A stretch of DNA of 64,000 bases from Rothia nasisuis. GTDB taxonomy: Bacteria > Actinomycetota > Actinomycetes > Actinomycetales > Micrococcaceae. The DNA is taken from NCBI RefSeq assembly GCF_928381405.1, contig NZ_CAKMSB010000001.1, positions 62,001 through 126,000 on the forward strand. Direction: 5' to 3'. Shown one piece after another: positions 18,979 to 26,663 of this stretch (its first letter is position 1; every line of letters begins with the position of its first letter). Under the pieces are notes generated by a model. That model was not told the DNA's origin and made no database searches. It saw only the letters and a program-made list of their open reading frames with translations. Position numbers and translations under genes: made by a program.

Positions 18979-21783
18979 TCAGTGGCCCGCATCGTGCCAG
19001 GAGTTACCCCAACCAACCTGCACGTCCAGCGGGACGCGTAGCGAGGCTGCTCCACTCATTTCGTCCACAAGAATCTTCTCGGCAGCCTTTTCTTCACCGG
19101 CTGCCACCTCGAGTATGAGTTCGTCGTGAACCTGCAAGAGCATGCGGGTAGCGAGGTTTTCACGGCGCAGGCGTTCATCCACATTGATCATAGCGATCTT
19201 GATGATGTCTGCTGCGGTGCCCTGGATAGGCGAGTTGAGAGCGGCGCGCTCCGCGGCCTCACGGCGCTGACGATTGGAGGAGGCCAGATCGGGTAGCAGA
19301 CGGCGACGGCCGAACATGGTTTCGGTGTATCCGGTCTTATGGGCTTCACGCACAATGGACCGTAAAAATTTGCCCACTTTACCGAAACGTTGAAAGTAGT
19401 TGGCGCGCAGACTAGTAGCTTCGTCCACACTGATACCCAGCTGTTTGGAAAGGCCGAAGGGGGAAAGGCCGTAGGCCAGGCCGTAGCTCATGGCCTTCAC
19501 CTTGGAGCGCATCTCTGAGGTCACGTCCTCGGGATCAACACCAAATACCTCAGAACCCACGAAACGGTGAAGGTCTTCACCAGCCTGATAGGCGGCGATG
19601 AGGTCCGCGTCATCCGAGAGGTGAACCATGATACGCATTTCAATTTGGGAGTAGTCTGCGGTGAGCAGGCTGACGTACTCCACACCGTTGAGGGGCTCAG
19701 GGGCAACCACAAAAGCATCCCGAATCTTGCGGCCCTCCTCGGTGCGGATGGGAATGTTCTGCAAATTGGGGTCAGTGGAGGAGAGACGGCCGGTGGCGGC
19801 AACATTCTGCTGGTAGGTGGTGTGAATACGGCCGTCTGAGGTTCTAGCCTTACGCAAACCTTCAACGGTTTGCTGCAACTTTGTGTAGTCGCGGTAGGTC
19901 TGTAGCTCCTTTAGGAAGTCGGCGCCACGAGAATCGGGGGCTACCTGGGCTAAGATACCGGCCAAAGAATCGGCATCGGTGGAGTAACCGCTCTTGAGTT
20001 TACGAGTGGTAGGTAGCTCAAGCTCTTCAAAGAGGACCGTTTGTAGCTGCTTGGGCGAGGATAGATTGACTTCGTGCCCCAGTACCCTATAAGCGGCCTC
20101 GGTGGCCCGAGCAATATGTTCACCGTAGTAGTCTTTGAGTTCAGCGATAGCAGAAGCGTCTATGGCTACACCTGCAATTTCCATGCGCGCCAAAACGGTC
20201 GCGGTAGGCAGTTCAATTTCCTCGTAGAGACCCAGCTGGCTTTTGGCCACCAGGTCTGTGTGCAGGGCGTAGGCCAGCTCTTGTACGTAGCGGGCGATAA
20301 GACCCTGGTGGGTGAGATCAACCGAGGATTCAAGTGAGAAAAGTTCGCCCTGGTCTGCCTGCTCTGGCTCGGCAGGAAGCGACTGACTCAGGTAGTCTCG
20401 GGTCAGGTCTTCGAGCATGTCGCGGTGGCCACGACGGCGAGCGGTGGGAATAAAGCCACAAACATAAGAGGAAAGTACCGGATCTTCTATCACACCGGCC
20501 AAGGGCAGGCCCGCTGCTGTTAAAGATTTAAAATTCTGCTTAACGTCAAAAGTGATTTTGGGAGCCCCTGCATCACCCAGCCACTCTGCTAAGGCTTCGG
20601 TGACGCCTTCGCCTGCACGGGTCAGGGATACGTAGGCTGCCTGCGCACCGGCGACCAGCATCAAGCCTTGCAGGGCACTTGCCCTTCCTTCATTTTCATC
20701 AGCAACAGGGTAGATCGTGACAGCTGTTGCCAGACGTTCAGGAACCGGAGCAGGGCGCTCAGCTGCTGCAACAGTCTCGCCAGCCTTCCCCAGGAAGGCA
20801 GCCAGAGCGTCCGGCGTCTCTATTCTTTCCAGGCCCTCAATCTCAACACTCACCGCAGGGGTTGTCTGCCCCATGCCGTCAAACAGTTCAGCCACGCGCT
20901 TGCGGATAGAGTTGAATTCTAGGTAGTCAAAGAGCTCTTCAAGCTCCTCTGCCTGAGGCCCATAGCCATGAGCCTCATCCAGGGCCACCGGCAGGTCAAG
21001 GTCATCAACCAGGCGGTTGAGTCGGCGATTGCGCAACACGTCGTCCACGTGCTCACGCAGAGCCTCCCCTTTCTTACCCTTAATATTCTCTGCGTTCTCA
21101 AGTACCCCGTTCAAATCTCCGTACTCGTTAATCCACTTGGCAGCGAAACCGGGGCCCACTCCGGGCACACCGGGCAGATTATCAGCCTGCTCACCGGTGA
21201 GGGCAGCCAGATCAGGGTACAGATGAGGGGCGACCTTATATTTCTCTTCGACCGCCTCGGGAGTCATATAGCGGATGCCCTTGGTGGGGCCAGTGGTCAC
21301 AGGGTATAGCACCGTAACTGTATCGGTGACCAGCTGGAAGGCATCGCGGTCACCCGAAACAATCTGCACCTCAAACCCGGCTTCACGCCCCTGACGGGTG
21401 TAGGTGGCCACGATATCGTCGGCCTCGTAGCGGGGCAGGGTTACCGACGGGATCTTCAGCGCAGCCAGAGCCCGCTGAATCAGGTCAATCTGCCCAGAAA
21501 ATTCCTCAGGAGTCTCGTTTCTGCCACCCTTATACTCGCCGTATTCCTCGGTGCGGAAAGTACCACCGGCAAGATCAAAGGCCACAATAATATGGCTTGG
21601 TTGCTCGCTCTTAATCAATGAAATCAGAGTTGAAAGAAAGCCGTGAACAGCATTGGTATGCTGGCCCTCTGAGTTAACAAACACGTCCACTGGCGTGCCG
21701 TAGAAAGAACGGAAGGCCAGGGAATGCCCGTCAATGAGCATGAGTTTACGTGGGGTTTCTACTGAGGTTTCAGGTGTAGTCAT
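18979..21783 (-). CDS. polA: DNA polymerase I
   Basis: A 934-residue Pol I. The N-terminal third is the 5'-3' exonuclease/flap nuclease (LMLIDGHSLAFRSF, then the acidic metal cluster RYEADDIVA and SGDRDAFQL). The middle region, about 330-530, is a 3'-5' exonuclease fold that looks degenerate, as is usual in actinobacterial Pol I. The polymerase domain carries motif A (DYSQIEMRIMVHLS), motif B (KAMSYGLAYGLSPFG) and motif C (LLQVHDELILEV). It fills gaps in repair and removes Okazaki primers. The start is ATG 21783; a GTG at 21786 or an ATG at 21795 are alternatives. Confidence 0.97.
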   Translation of the reverse strand: MTTPETSVETPRKLMLIDGHSLAFRSFYGTPVDVFVNSEGQHTNAVHGFLSTLISLIKSEQPSHIIVAFDLAGGTFRTEEYGEYKGGRNETPEEFSGQIDLIQRALAALKIPSVTLPRYEADDIVATYTRQGREAGFEVQIVSGDRDAFQLVTDTVTVLYPVTTGPTKGIRYMTPEAVEEKYKVAPHLYPDLAALTGEQADNLPGVPGVGPGFAAKWINEYGDLNGVLENAENIKGKKGEALREHVDDVLRNRRLNRLVDDLDLPVALDEAHGYGPQAEELEELFDYLEFNSIRKRVAELFDGMGQTTPAVSVEIEGLERIETPDALAAFLGKAGETVAAAERPAPVPERLATAVTIYPVADENEGRASALQGLMLVAGAQAAYVSLTRAGEGVTEALAEWLGDAGAPKITFDVKQNFKSLTAAGLPLAGVIEDPVLSSYVCGFIPTARRRGHRDMLEDLTRDYLSQSLPAEPEQADQGELFSLESSVDLTHQGLIARYVQELAYALHTDLVAKSQLGLYEEIELPTATVLARMEIAGVAIDASAIAELKDYYGEHIARATEAAYRVLGHEVNLSSPKQLQTVLFEELELPTTRKLKSGYSTDADSLAGILAQVAPDSRGADFLKELQTYRDYTKLQQTVEGLRKARTSDGRIHTTYQQNVAATGRLSSTDPNLQNIPIRTEEGRKIRDAFVVAPEPLNGVEYVSLLTADYSQIEMRIMVHLSDDADLIAAYQAGEDLHRFVGSEVFGVDPEDVTSEMRSKVKAMSYGLAYGLSPFGLSKQLGISVDEATSLRANYFQRFGKVGKFLRSIVREAHKTGYTETMFGRRRLLPDLASSNRQRREAAERAALNSPIQGTAADIIKIAMINVDERLRRENLATRMLLQVHDELILEVAAGEEKAAEKILVDEMSGAASLRVPLDVQVGWGNSWHDAGH

Positions 21784-21894
21784 CACAGCCACCATCCTAC
21801 CGCTTCGCCCCCCACCAGACCTAGCGGGTCATCTGCCTCCTGACCTACCATAGAAGCCGACCGCCCAGTACCCTACTGTGAAAGACCCATCACC

Positions 21895-22341
21895 ATGACC
21901 GAAAACTCTCATGACCACTACCAACACGTCCTTAAGAAACTCGGAACAGGTGCGCTGAGTGAAAAGCTCGGCATAAGGGTTCATGAAGCCAGCCCGGAGT
22001 ATCTAGTTGCCACGATGCCGGTAGAAGGAAACACACAGCCAGTAGGTCTGCTTCACGGCGGTGCCTCCGCCGCCCTTGCCGAAACCGCGGGTTCACTCGC
22101 CGCCTTCCTATCCGTTGCTGACAAGGGACAGGCCGCTGTGGGAGTCGACCTCAATATCACGCACATGCTCCCAGCCCGTGCTGGCACCGTCACCGCAACC
22201 TGCCGCGCCGTCAAGCTGGGCCGCACCGTTACCGTCCACACCGTTGACATCACTGACGATGCTGGCAGGCTGGTAGCCACCGCCCGAATCACCAATAACA
22301 TCATCACCCCACCCGCATCAGCCACAGCCACCGGGCAGTGA
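21895..22341 (+). CDS. PaaI-type hotdog-fold thioesterase
   Basis: A 148-residue hotdog-fold protein. LHGGASAALAETAGSLAAF is the PaaI-family active-site segment with the helix-borne acidic residue; PVEGNTQPVGLLHGG precedes it. Such enzymes hydrolyse acyl-CoA esters; the substrate here is unknown. A position beside polA and the ANTAR regulator is, from memory, common in Micrococcaceae, so it is probably a core housekeeping gene. It is divergent from polA. A short inverted repeat (22343-22350 with 22367-22374) after the stop may help end transcription. Confidence 0.88.
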   Translation: MTENSHDHYQHVLKKLGTGALSEKLGIRVHEASPEYLVATMPVEGNTQPVGLLHGGASAALAETAGSLAAFLSVADKGQAAVGVDLNITHMLPARAGTVTATCRAVKLGRTVTVHTVDITDDAGRLVATARITNNIITPPASATATGQ

Positions 22342-22342
22342 T

Positions 22343-22374
22343 ACGGGGCATACTTCGGCTATCAATTGCCCCGT
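22343..22374 (+). terminator. Weak hairpin after the thioesterase gene
   Basis: A perfect 8-bp stem, ACGGGGCA with TGCCCCGT, follows the stop codon by one base. No T-run follows. It may attenuate read-through toward the downstream symporter. Confidence 0.35.
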
Positions 22375-22451
22375 AGGCCACTAAAAATACTCGTCATTGC
22401 ATAAACTAGCAGTCATATGCACATTCACCCACACAACCCACAAGGAACCCT

Positions 22452-23723
22452 ATGAAAAAGATTCCTCTGCTCGTGTGGATTATCGTCGCCATCATCGGCG
22501 GTATCCTCATTGGAGCCTACACACCCGGTCTTATCTCGGGCATCAACAGTGCCCTAAGTTCGTCCCTCCCCACCGACCTCATCGTCCAGCTCTTCGTCTC
22601 TTTCTCCACTATTTTTAGTGCCTTCCTCAGCTTTGCTATCCCGCTGATCATCATTGGTTTTATTGTGCCCGGTATCGGCTCCCTGGCCAGGGGCGCAGGC
22701 AAGCTGCTGGGCACCACCGTGGGGTTGGCTTATGTCTCCTCTATTACCGCCGGCTTCCTGGCGCTGAGCGTGGCTTATTTTCTCTACCCCATCATTCTCA
22801 AAGGCCAGCAACTCACTGCCTTCGACAACCCCGAAGAATCACTCTCAGCTGGCTATCTGACGTTCACCCTTGATCCCATCATGTCGGTCATGAGCGCCCT
22901 GGTGCTGGCTTTCATTATGGGTTTAGGTATCACCGCTCTAGGTGGCACAGCCATGCTGAATCTGTTTCAGGATTTTCAGACCATCATCGAGAAGCTACTC
23001 GGCTACGTCATTATCCCCCTGCTACCGGTCCATATCGTCGGCGTCTTCGCTAATATGACCCTGGCAGGGCAGGTCGGCCAGATTCTTGCGGTCTTCGGCA
23101 AGGTTTTTATCATGGTGATTCTGTTGCACTGGACTATGCTGGCCATCCAGTACACCATCGCTGGCACTGTGACCCGCCGCAGCCCCGTCAGGATGTTGCG
23201 CGGAATGCTCCCTGCCTACTTCACCGCTATCGGAACTCAGTCATCAGCCGCCACTATTCCCGTGACCGTAGCTTCTGCTAAGAAAATTGGTATCAAGAGC
23301 AAGATTGTGGACTTCGCCATCCCGCTCTGCGCCACCATCCACCTTTCCGGTTCGATGATTACCATCACCTCCTGTGCGGTGGCTGTGGTCTTCATGACCA
23401 GCGGTTCCCTCAGCTTTACCGCTATGATTCCCGTGGTTCTGGTTCTGGGCGTCATGATGGTTGCCGCCCCCGGTGTACCCGGCGGCGCAGTCATGACTGC
23501 GATAGGCCTACTTCAGTCGATGCTGGGCTTCGACGACGCCATGATTGCCCTCATGATTGCCCTCTACCTGGCTCAAGATTCCTTCGGCACTGCCACCAAC
23601 GTCACCGGTGACGCGGCCATCGCGTCGCTCACTGAGCGCCTAGCTAAGGTCTTTGGCGCGGACGTTGACGACGAACCTACCGAGATAGCTCAGGCCGAGG
23701 AGGCCGCAGCGAAAACCGTCTAG
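22452..23723 (+). CDS. DAACS-family dicarboxylate/amino-acid:cation symporter
   Basis: A 423-residue protein of the dicarboxylate/amino acid:cation symporter family. The serine-rich hairpin-tip motif reads GTQSSAATIPVT, and the substrate-binding segment near the C-terminus reads DSFGTATNVTGD, which is a variant of the classic NMDGT-region layout. Eight helices and two re-entrant loops are consistent with the hydropathy. It would use Na+ or H+ to import an acidic or small neutral amino acid or a C4-dicarboxylate; the divergent binding motifs leave the substrate open. AAGGA precedes the ATG. It stands alone between a thioesterase and a small membrane-protein gene. Confidence 0.85.
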   Translation: MKKIPLLVWIIVAIIGGILIGAYTPGLISGINSALSSSLPTDLIVQLFVSFSTIFSAFLSFAIPLIIIGFIVPGIGSLARGAGKLLGTTVGLAYVSSITAGFLALSVAYFLYPIILKGQQLTAFDNPEESLSAGYLTFTLDPIMSVMSALVLAFIMGLGITALGGTAMLNLFQDFQTIIEKLLGYVIIPLLPVHIVGVFANMTLAGQVGQILAVFGKVFIMVILLHWTMLAIQYTIAGTVTRRSPVRMLRGMLPAYFTAIGTQSSAATIPVTVASAKKIGIKSKIVDFAIPLCATIHLSGSMITITSCAVAVVFMTSGSLSFTAMIPVVLVLGVMMVAAPGVPGGAVMTAIGLLQSMLGFDDAMIALMIALYLAQDSFGTATNVTGDAAIASLTERLAKVFGADVDDEPTEIAQAEEAAAKTV

Positions 23724-23764
23724 CCCTCCCTGTTTTCAACAAGCCCGGCCTATCCTGGCCTGAC

Positions 23765-23822
23765 CTGCTCCCCACGAGTTGGATACTGATGTCTCAGCCC
23801 AACCGGTGGGGAGCAGTTCTCT
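23765..23822 (+). terminator. Terminator after the symporter gene
   Basis: An 11-bp perfect stem (23765-23775 with 23806-23816), extended inside by GTTGG/CCAAC, is followed by the T-rich TTCTCTT. It lies about 40 bases after the stop codon. Confidence 0.6.
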
Positions 23823-23907
23823 TGGGTCATTGGCACGCGCCTACACTCACGCGGTCAGGCCGGTGGCGGTAAAGTTAGAAGGCCAGCCCTCTCAGAAAGG
23901 AAAGCTC

Positions 23908-24078
23908 GTGACCTCAGGCCGCCGCAAGCTCATCGGCAATATTTTTCTTGTGCTCACCCTCCTCTTCACGGTCACCGCTCTGGCCCAGGGCGGCCTCTGG
24001 TGGGTTGGCGTCACCGTCTGCGCCGCGGTTTCACTCTGGGGCATCGGCACTAAATCCCAGCATAAGGATGGGCTCTAG
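23908..24078 (+). CDS. Small two-helix membrane protein of unknown function
   Basis: A 56-residue protein beginning at a GTG just after GAAAGGA. A short basic N-terminus (TSGRRKL) is followed by two hydrophobic segments, about residues 8-26 and 28-45, and a short charged tail. The basic start suggests the N-terminus stays in the cytoplasm. The frame is open for 43 codons further upstream, but that part overlaps the terminator region and has no ribosome site. I do not recognise the family; similar small proteins are common in actinobacteria. It is convergent with pdtaR, 17 bp away. Confidence 0.6.
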   Translation: MTSGRRKLIGNIFLVLTLLFTVTALAQGGLWWVGVTVCAAVSLWGIGTKSQHKDGL

Positions 24079-24095
24079 CCTGCCCTGGCGCGTAC

Positions 24096-24710
24096 CTACT
24101 GAACCTGTTTGACGATGGTTTCGGCAACCTCACGCATGGAGAGCCGGCGATCCATAGAGGTTTTCTGAATCCAGCGGAAGGCCTCAGGTTCACTCAAACC
24201 CATCTTGGTCATGAGCAATGATTTGGCACGATCCACCAGCTTGCGGGTTTCGAACTGATCTTTGATGTTTGCCACTTCGTTCTGAAGCGCACGAATCTGC
24301 TCGTAGCGGCTAATAGCTACCTCAATTGCGGGAATCAGATCGTGAGGAGTAAAGGGCTTGACCACATATGCCATGGCACCAGCTTCGGTTGCGCGGTCGA
24401 CGAGTTCCTTCTGGCTGAAGGCGGTGAGCAAGACGACGGGTGCCAGTTGCTTGTCGCTGATAGCTTCGGCAGCGGCAATACCGTCCATAACGGGCATCTT
24501 AACGTCCATGAGCACCACATCGGGGCTGTGCTCTTCAGCAAGCTCAATTGCTTTTTTACCGTTGTCGGTTTCAGCCACAACCTTGAAGCCGTGGTCTTTG
24601 AGGATTTCGACGATGTCAAGACGAATCAGTGCCTCGTCTTCAGCGACGACAACAGTGCGCTCGGGCTGCTGATCCTGGTTCTCGGGCTCCTGGGCGGTCT
24701 GCTCTGACAT
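24096..24710 (-). CDS. pdtaR: ANTAR-domain response regulator
   Basis: A 204-residue two-domain regulator. The receiver domain has the phosphoacceptor Asp69 in VVLMDVKMP, acidic residues EDEAL near the N-terminus and Lys in YVVKPF. The C-terminal part (about 145-200) is an ANTAR RNA-binding domain, ending in the typical GLSEPEAFRWIQ and LSMREVAETIV helices. It matches the actinobacterial PdtaR type, which is phosphorylated by a soluble histidine kinase and acts as a transcription antiterminator on RNA hairpins. No kinase lies in this window, also usual for pdtaR. A strong GGAGG site precedes the ATG. Confidence 0.93.
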   Translation of the reverse strand: MSEQTAQEPENQDQQPERTVVVAEDEALIRLDIVEILKDHGFKVVAETDNGKKAIELAEEHSPDVVLMDVKMPVMDGIAAAEAISDKQLAPVVLLTAFSQKELVDRATEAGAMAYVVKPFTPHDLIPAIEVAISRYEQIRALQNEVANIKDQFETRKLVDRAKSLLMTKMGLSEPEAFRWIQKTSMDRRLSMREVAETIVKQVQ

Positions 24711-24967
24711 ACCCTTGCCTCCTTTTCGGCTGGTTTGAGGTTCTCACTCTATTTTCGCACGCGTCTCACCCGGCATACGCCCCTGCAACCGAGAGCTGGC
24801 GCGTGCACTCAATCACTCCTAATAGTAACGACATTTACAGTCAGCATCTAGAGAGCCGGGAGTAGTTTGGTACCGGGACGCCTGCCGCCCAGGGTCGTTT
24901 TAGCCACCGAGTGCCGATTGGCGTGAATGGCAGGTGGGCGTGTATTGTATGAAGAGCTTTCGCACTT

Positions 24968-25050
24968 GCCCAAGTGGCGGAATTGGCAGACGCGCCGCAC
25001 TCAAAATGCGGTTCTTCGGAGTGTGGGTTCGAGTCCCACCTTGGGCACCA
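24968..25050 (+). tRNA. tRNA-Leu (anticodon CAA)
   Basis: An 83-base class II tRNA including an encoded CCA. The acceptor GCCCAAG (24968-24974) pairs with CTTGGGC (25040-25046); the anticodon stem CCGCA/TGCGG encloses a loop with CAA at 25002-25004, reading UUG. A short variable arm and the T-arm GGGTTCGAGTCCC are in place. Confidence 0.97.
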
Positions 25051-25087
25051 TAAAGAGGCTAGTCAAAGCACGGTAAACCCTCTCTCC

Positions 25088-25230
25088 TGTCAACTAGCCC
25101 CAAAAAAAGTTGGACTGGTTTAATTTTAAACGGTGAGAACCTCAAGGGCCTGACTCCGATTCTGCATCGGAGTCAGGCCCTTGAAACGTTCCTGGAGCCG
25201 GTCATTGTTGCACCAACCGGTCAGTAAGAA
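25088..25230 (-). mobile_element. Remnant right end of an IS3-family insertion sequence
   Basis: Read on the minus strand, 25230-25126 encodes the last 30-odd residues of an IS3-type transposase (GWCNNDRLQERFKG, then a TPMQNRSQALEVLTV-like end) and stops with TAA. Beyond the stop, 25088-25117 reads like an IS150-subgroup terminal repeat, with TGT at the tip and CCCCAAAAAAAGTTGGAC inside. Homology to transposase ends abruptly near 25230, so the rest of the element is lost. It sits 37 bases from the tRNA-Leu gene. The family call is from recognisable protein style, not a database match. Confidence 0.75.
25143..25183. repeat. Perfect 18-bp inverted repeat in the transposase remnant
   Basis: 25143-25160 is the exact reverse complement of 25166-25183, with a 5-base loop. 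It lies within codons for the C-terminus of the decayed transposase. IS3 relatives often carry a hairpin here, which may limit transcription into or out of the element. Confidence 0.85.
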
Positions 25231-25301
25231 TTGAGGTGACCTGATTTTTAGCTCACCTCGTGGGAAGCTGGCTAGGCTTTAGCTGAGCCAGGCTGCAAGG
25301 C

Positions 25302-25688
25302 TTAGAAAGAATCAACATAGGTGCAGGTAGCAGAGTTCTGATCTGAGGCTGTGACCTCCTCAAGCACTTTGCCGTCTGAATCGGTGATAGTACAGGTAAT
25401 TTCATTATCAACCGTGACATCGCCAATTACAGTCATCGTGAATACATCGGCTTCATCGGTAAGTTCAACCTGCTCGGTCCACTCACCTTCAAAATCATCG
25501 GAGCCCACGGAGGCACCAAAAGTCCAGATTACAGAAGCTTCGCCGTTATTGGTTGCGGTCACGGTCAGAGTTTCGGTGGAGTCATCGCTGGCTGTTCCAG
25601 TCGTTGACTCAGAGGCTCCGCCGGTCGCCACCGTAGCCTCGCTCGTCGACACGGTGGCGTCGTCAGAATTTATCCAGATATTTTTCAA
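25302..25688 (-). pseudogene. 5'-truncated MmpS-like secreted protein
   Basis: The frame encodes about 128 residues: a Ser/Thr/Ala/Glu-rich linker followed by a beta-rich domain with TVTATNNGEASVIWTFG, an EWTEQVEL strand, ITCTITDSDGKVL and a final Cys. The paired cysteines and strand pattern resemble MmpS / transport-accessory beta-sandwich domains, which normally follow a signal peptide or lipobox. Here there is none: the only starts are TTG codons and an in-frame TAG lies three codons upstream of the first. The 5' end seems to be missing. An IS remnant lies on its downstream side. It may alternatively be a live gene with an unseen start. Confidence 0.5.
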
Positions 25689-25827
25689 GCAAAGCTAGCC
25701 CCTGTCACCCGTCAAGCAGTCTTATCCCCGGCCCGCCCCCATGGACCACTAGGTGGATGAGTTGGACGCTCCTGGGCTAGCGCGGCTCACCGAGAGTTCT
25801 GTATAGAAGAAGTTGGTAGCCTACATA

Positions 25828-25862
25828 CAAAACCCGCTCACTCTTCTTGGAGAGTGAGCGGG
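25828..25862 (-). terminator. Strong minus-strand terminator
   Basis: A perfect 12-bp stem (25833-25844 with 25851-25862), a 6-base loop and a following TTTT on the minus strand. The nearest upstream gene, the SRPBCC protein, ends over 200 bases away, so it could instead end a small RNA. Confidence 0.85.
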
Positions 25863-26030
25863 CTGGTGCGGAGACAAGACCGAAGCGAGGCTTTGATCCT
25901 GTGGTTCCTGCGGTGGTTCGATTCAAAGACCAAATCTCCGGCCCTGAATCACCGCAACAAGTCTACACCTGTCAGGCAGGTTAAAGTTCATTCCTCAATC
26001 ACAATAGGCAACTATGACCCCTATATGACG
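25828..26030 (-). ncRNA. Candidate small non-coding RNA
   Basis: The minus strand between the SRPBCC stop and the strong terminator at 25833 is not coding but is rich in self-complementary segments: GCGGTG pairs with CACCGC, enclosing a GATTC/GAATC pair, and a GGAACCAC unit is repeated within it. A structured region ending in an intrinsic terminator is the expected form of a small RNA. No clean promoter is seen and I do not recognise a family. It may simply be a long 3' untranslated region. Confidence 0.3.
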
Positions 26031-26067
26031 AAGAACTTTCCCCAGGCAACCGGGTGAGGCGGGCGTC

Positions 26068-26523
26068 CTAACCCTCTGCTACCGCCTTCAGGCGGGCCAA
26101 GCCGCGCTCAAAATCAGCACCGATACGCTTTTGCATATTAAAGACCTTGAACATCACCTTCATCATCAGGTTCTGCTCACCGCTCATCGACCAGGCAACT
26201 GCGGTACCACCCTCGGTAGGCTGTAGCTTGAAGTGGCTACGGTTCTTAGCGGCCCAGGGCTTGATGAATTCAATATCAATCTCAACCAGATCGTCCTGCA
26301 CAGTGACCACAGTCATGCGGCCCTCGCCGGCCTTCTTATTACCAGCCCAGGCCATCTTTGCGCCGACGCCCCTCTCGGCACCCGAGTAGGCCTGACGCAT
26401 AGCGGGGTCAAGCTCCTGCCAGGGGGACCAGCTCTCCCAGTGGTGCAAGTCAGCAATCAGGGGCTGTACTACCTCAAGCGGGGCCTCAATCAAAGTGGAG
26501 CGAGTGAGTAGAGTATTCAACAT
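26068..26523 (-). CDS. SRPBCC-family protein (polyketide cyclase/dehydrase-like)
   Basis: A 151-residue START-like protein. The pattern MLNTLLTRSTLIEAPLEVV followed by DLHHWESWSPWQELDP is characteristic of SRPBCC polyketide_cyc2 proteins, which form a deep hydrophobic ligand pocket. The ligand and reaction are not predictable. It lies between the pyk gene and a non-coding stretch, all on the minus strand, with a 140-bp gap from pyk that carries a hairpin, so it is probably a separate transcript. Confidence 0.8.
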   Translation of the reverse strand: MLNTLLTRSTLIEAPLEVVQPLIADLHHWESWSPWQELDPAMRQAYSGAERGVGAKMAWAGNKKAGEGRMTVVTVQDDLVEIDIEFIKPWAAKNRSHFKLQPTEGGTAVAWSMSGEQNLMMKVMFKVFNMQKRIGADFERGLARLKAVAEG

Positions 26524-26582
26524 ACGGTCAGTTTACCACCCCGTATACCCCTGAAATGAAGCGCTCCCTAACCACAGCAATG

Positions 26583-26619
26583 GCCCAGTCCCGCCACTTC
26601 AACCGTGGCAGGGCTGGGC
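26583..26619 (-). terminator. Probable terminator after pyk
   Basis: A 15-bp stem (26583-26597 with 26605-26619) with two wobble-compatible positions and a 7-base loop lies 45 bases past the pyk stop. No clear T-run follows on either strand. Confidence 0.5.
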
Positions 26620-26663
26620 TATTCACCACTCTAAAAGTGAGCACCCGGGGGCGCGTGAACGTC

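Larger units (their letters stand above)
25689..26067. other. Non-coding stretch with terminator and possible small RNA
   Basis: About 380 bases without a convincing gene. It holds a strong minus-strand terminator (25833-25862). The 160 bases before it on that strand can fold into at least one long stem (a GCGGTGATTC segment against GAATC and CACCGC). See the candidate small RNA entry. The part between 25689 and 25830 shows nothing I can name. Confidence 0.5.
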
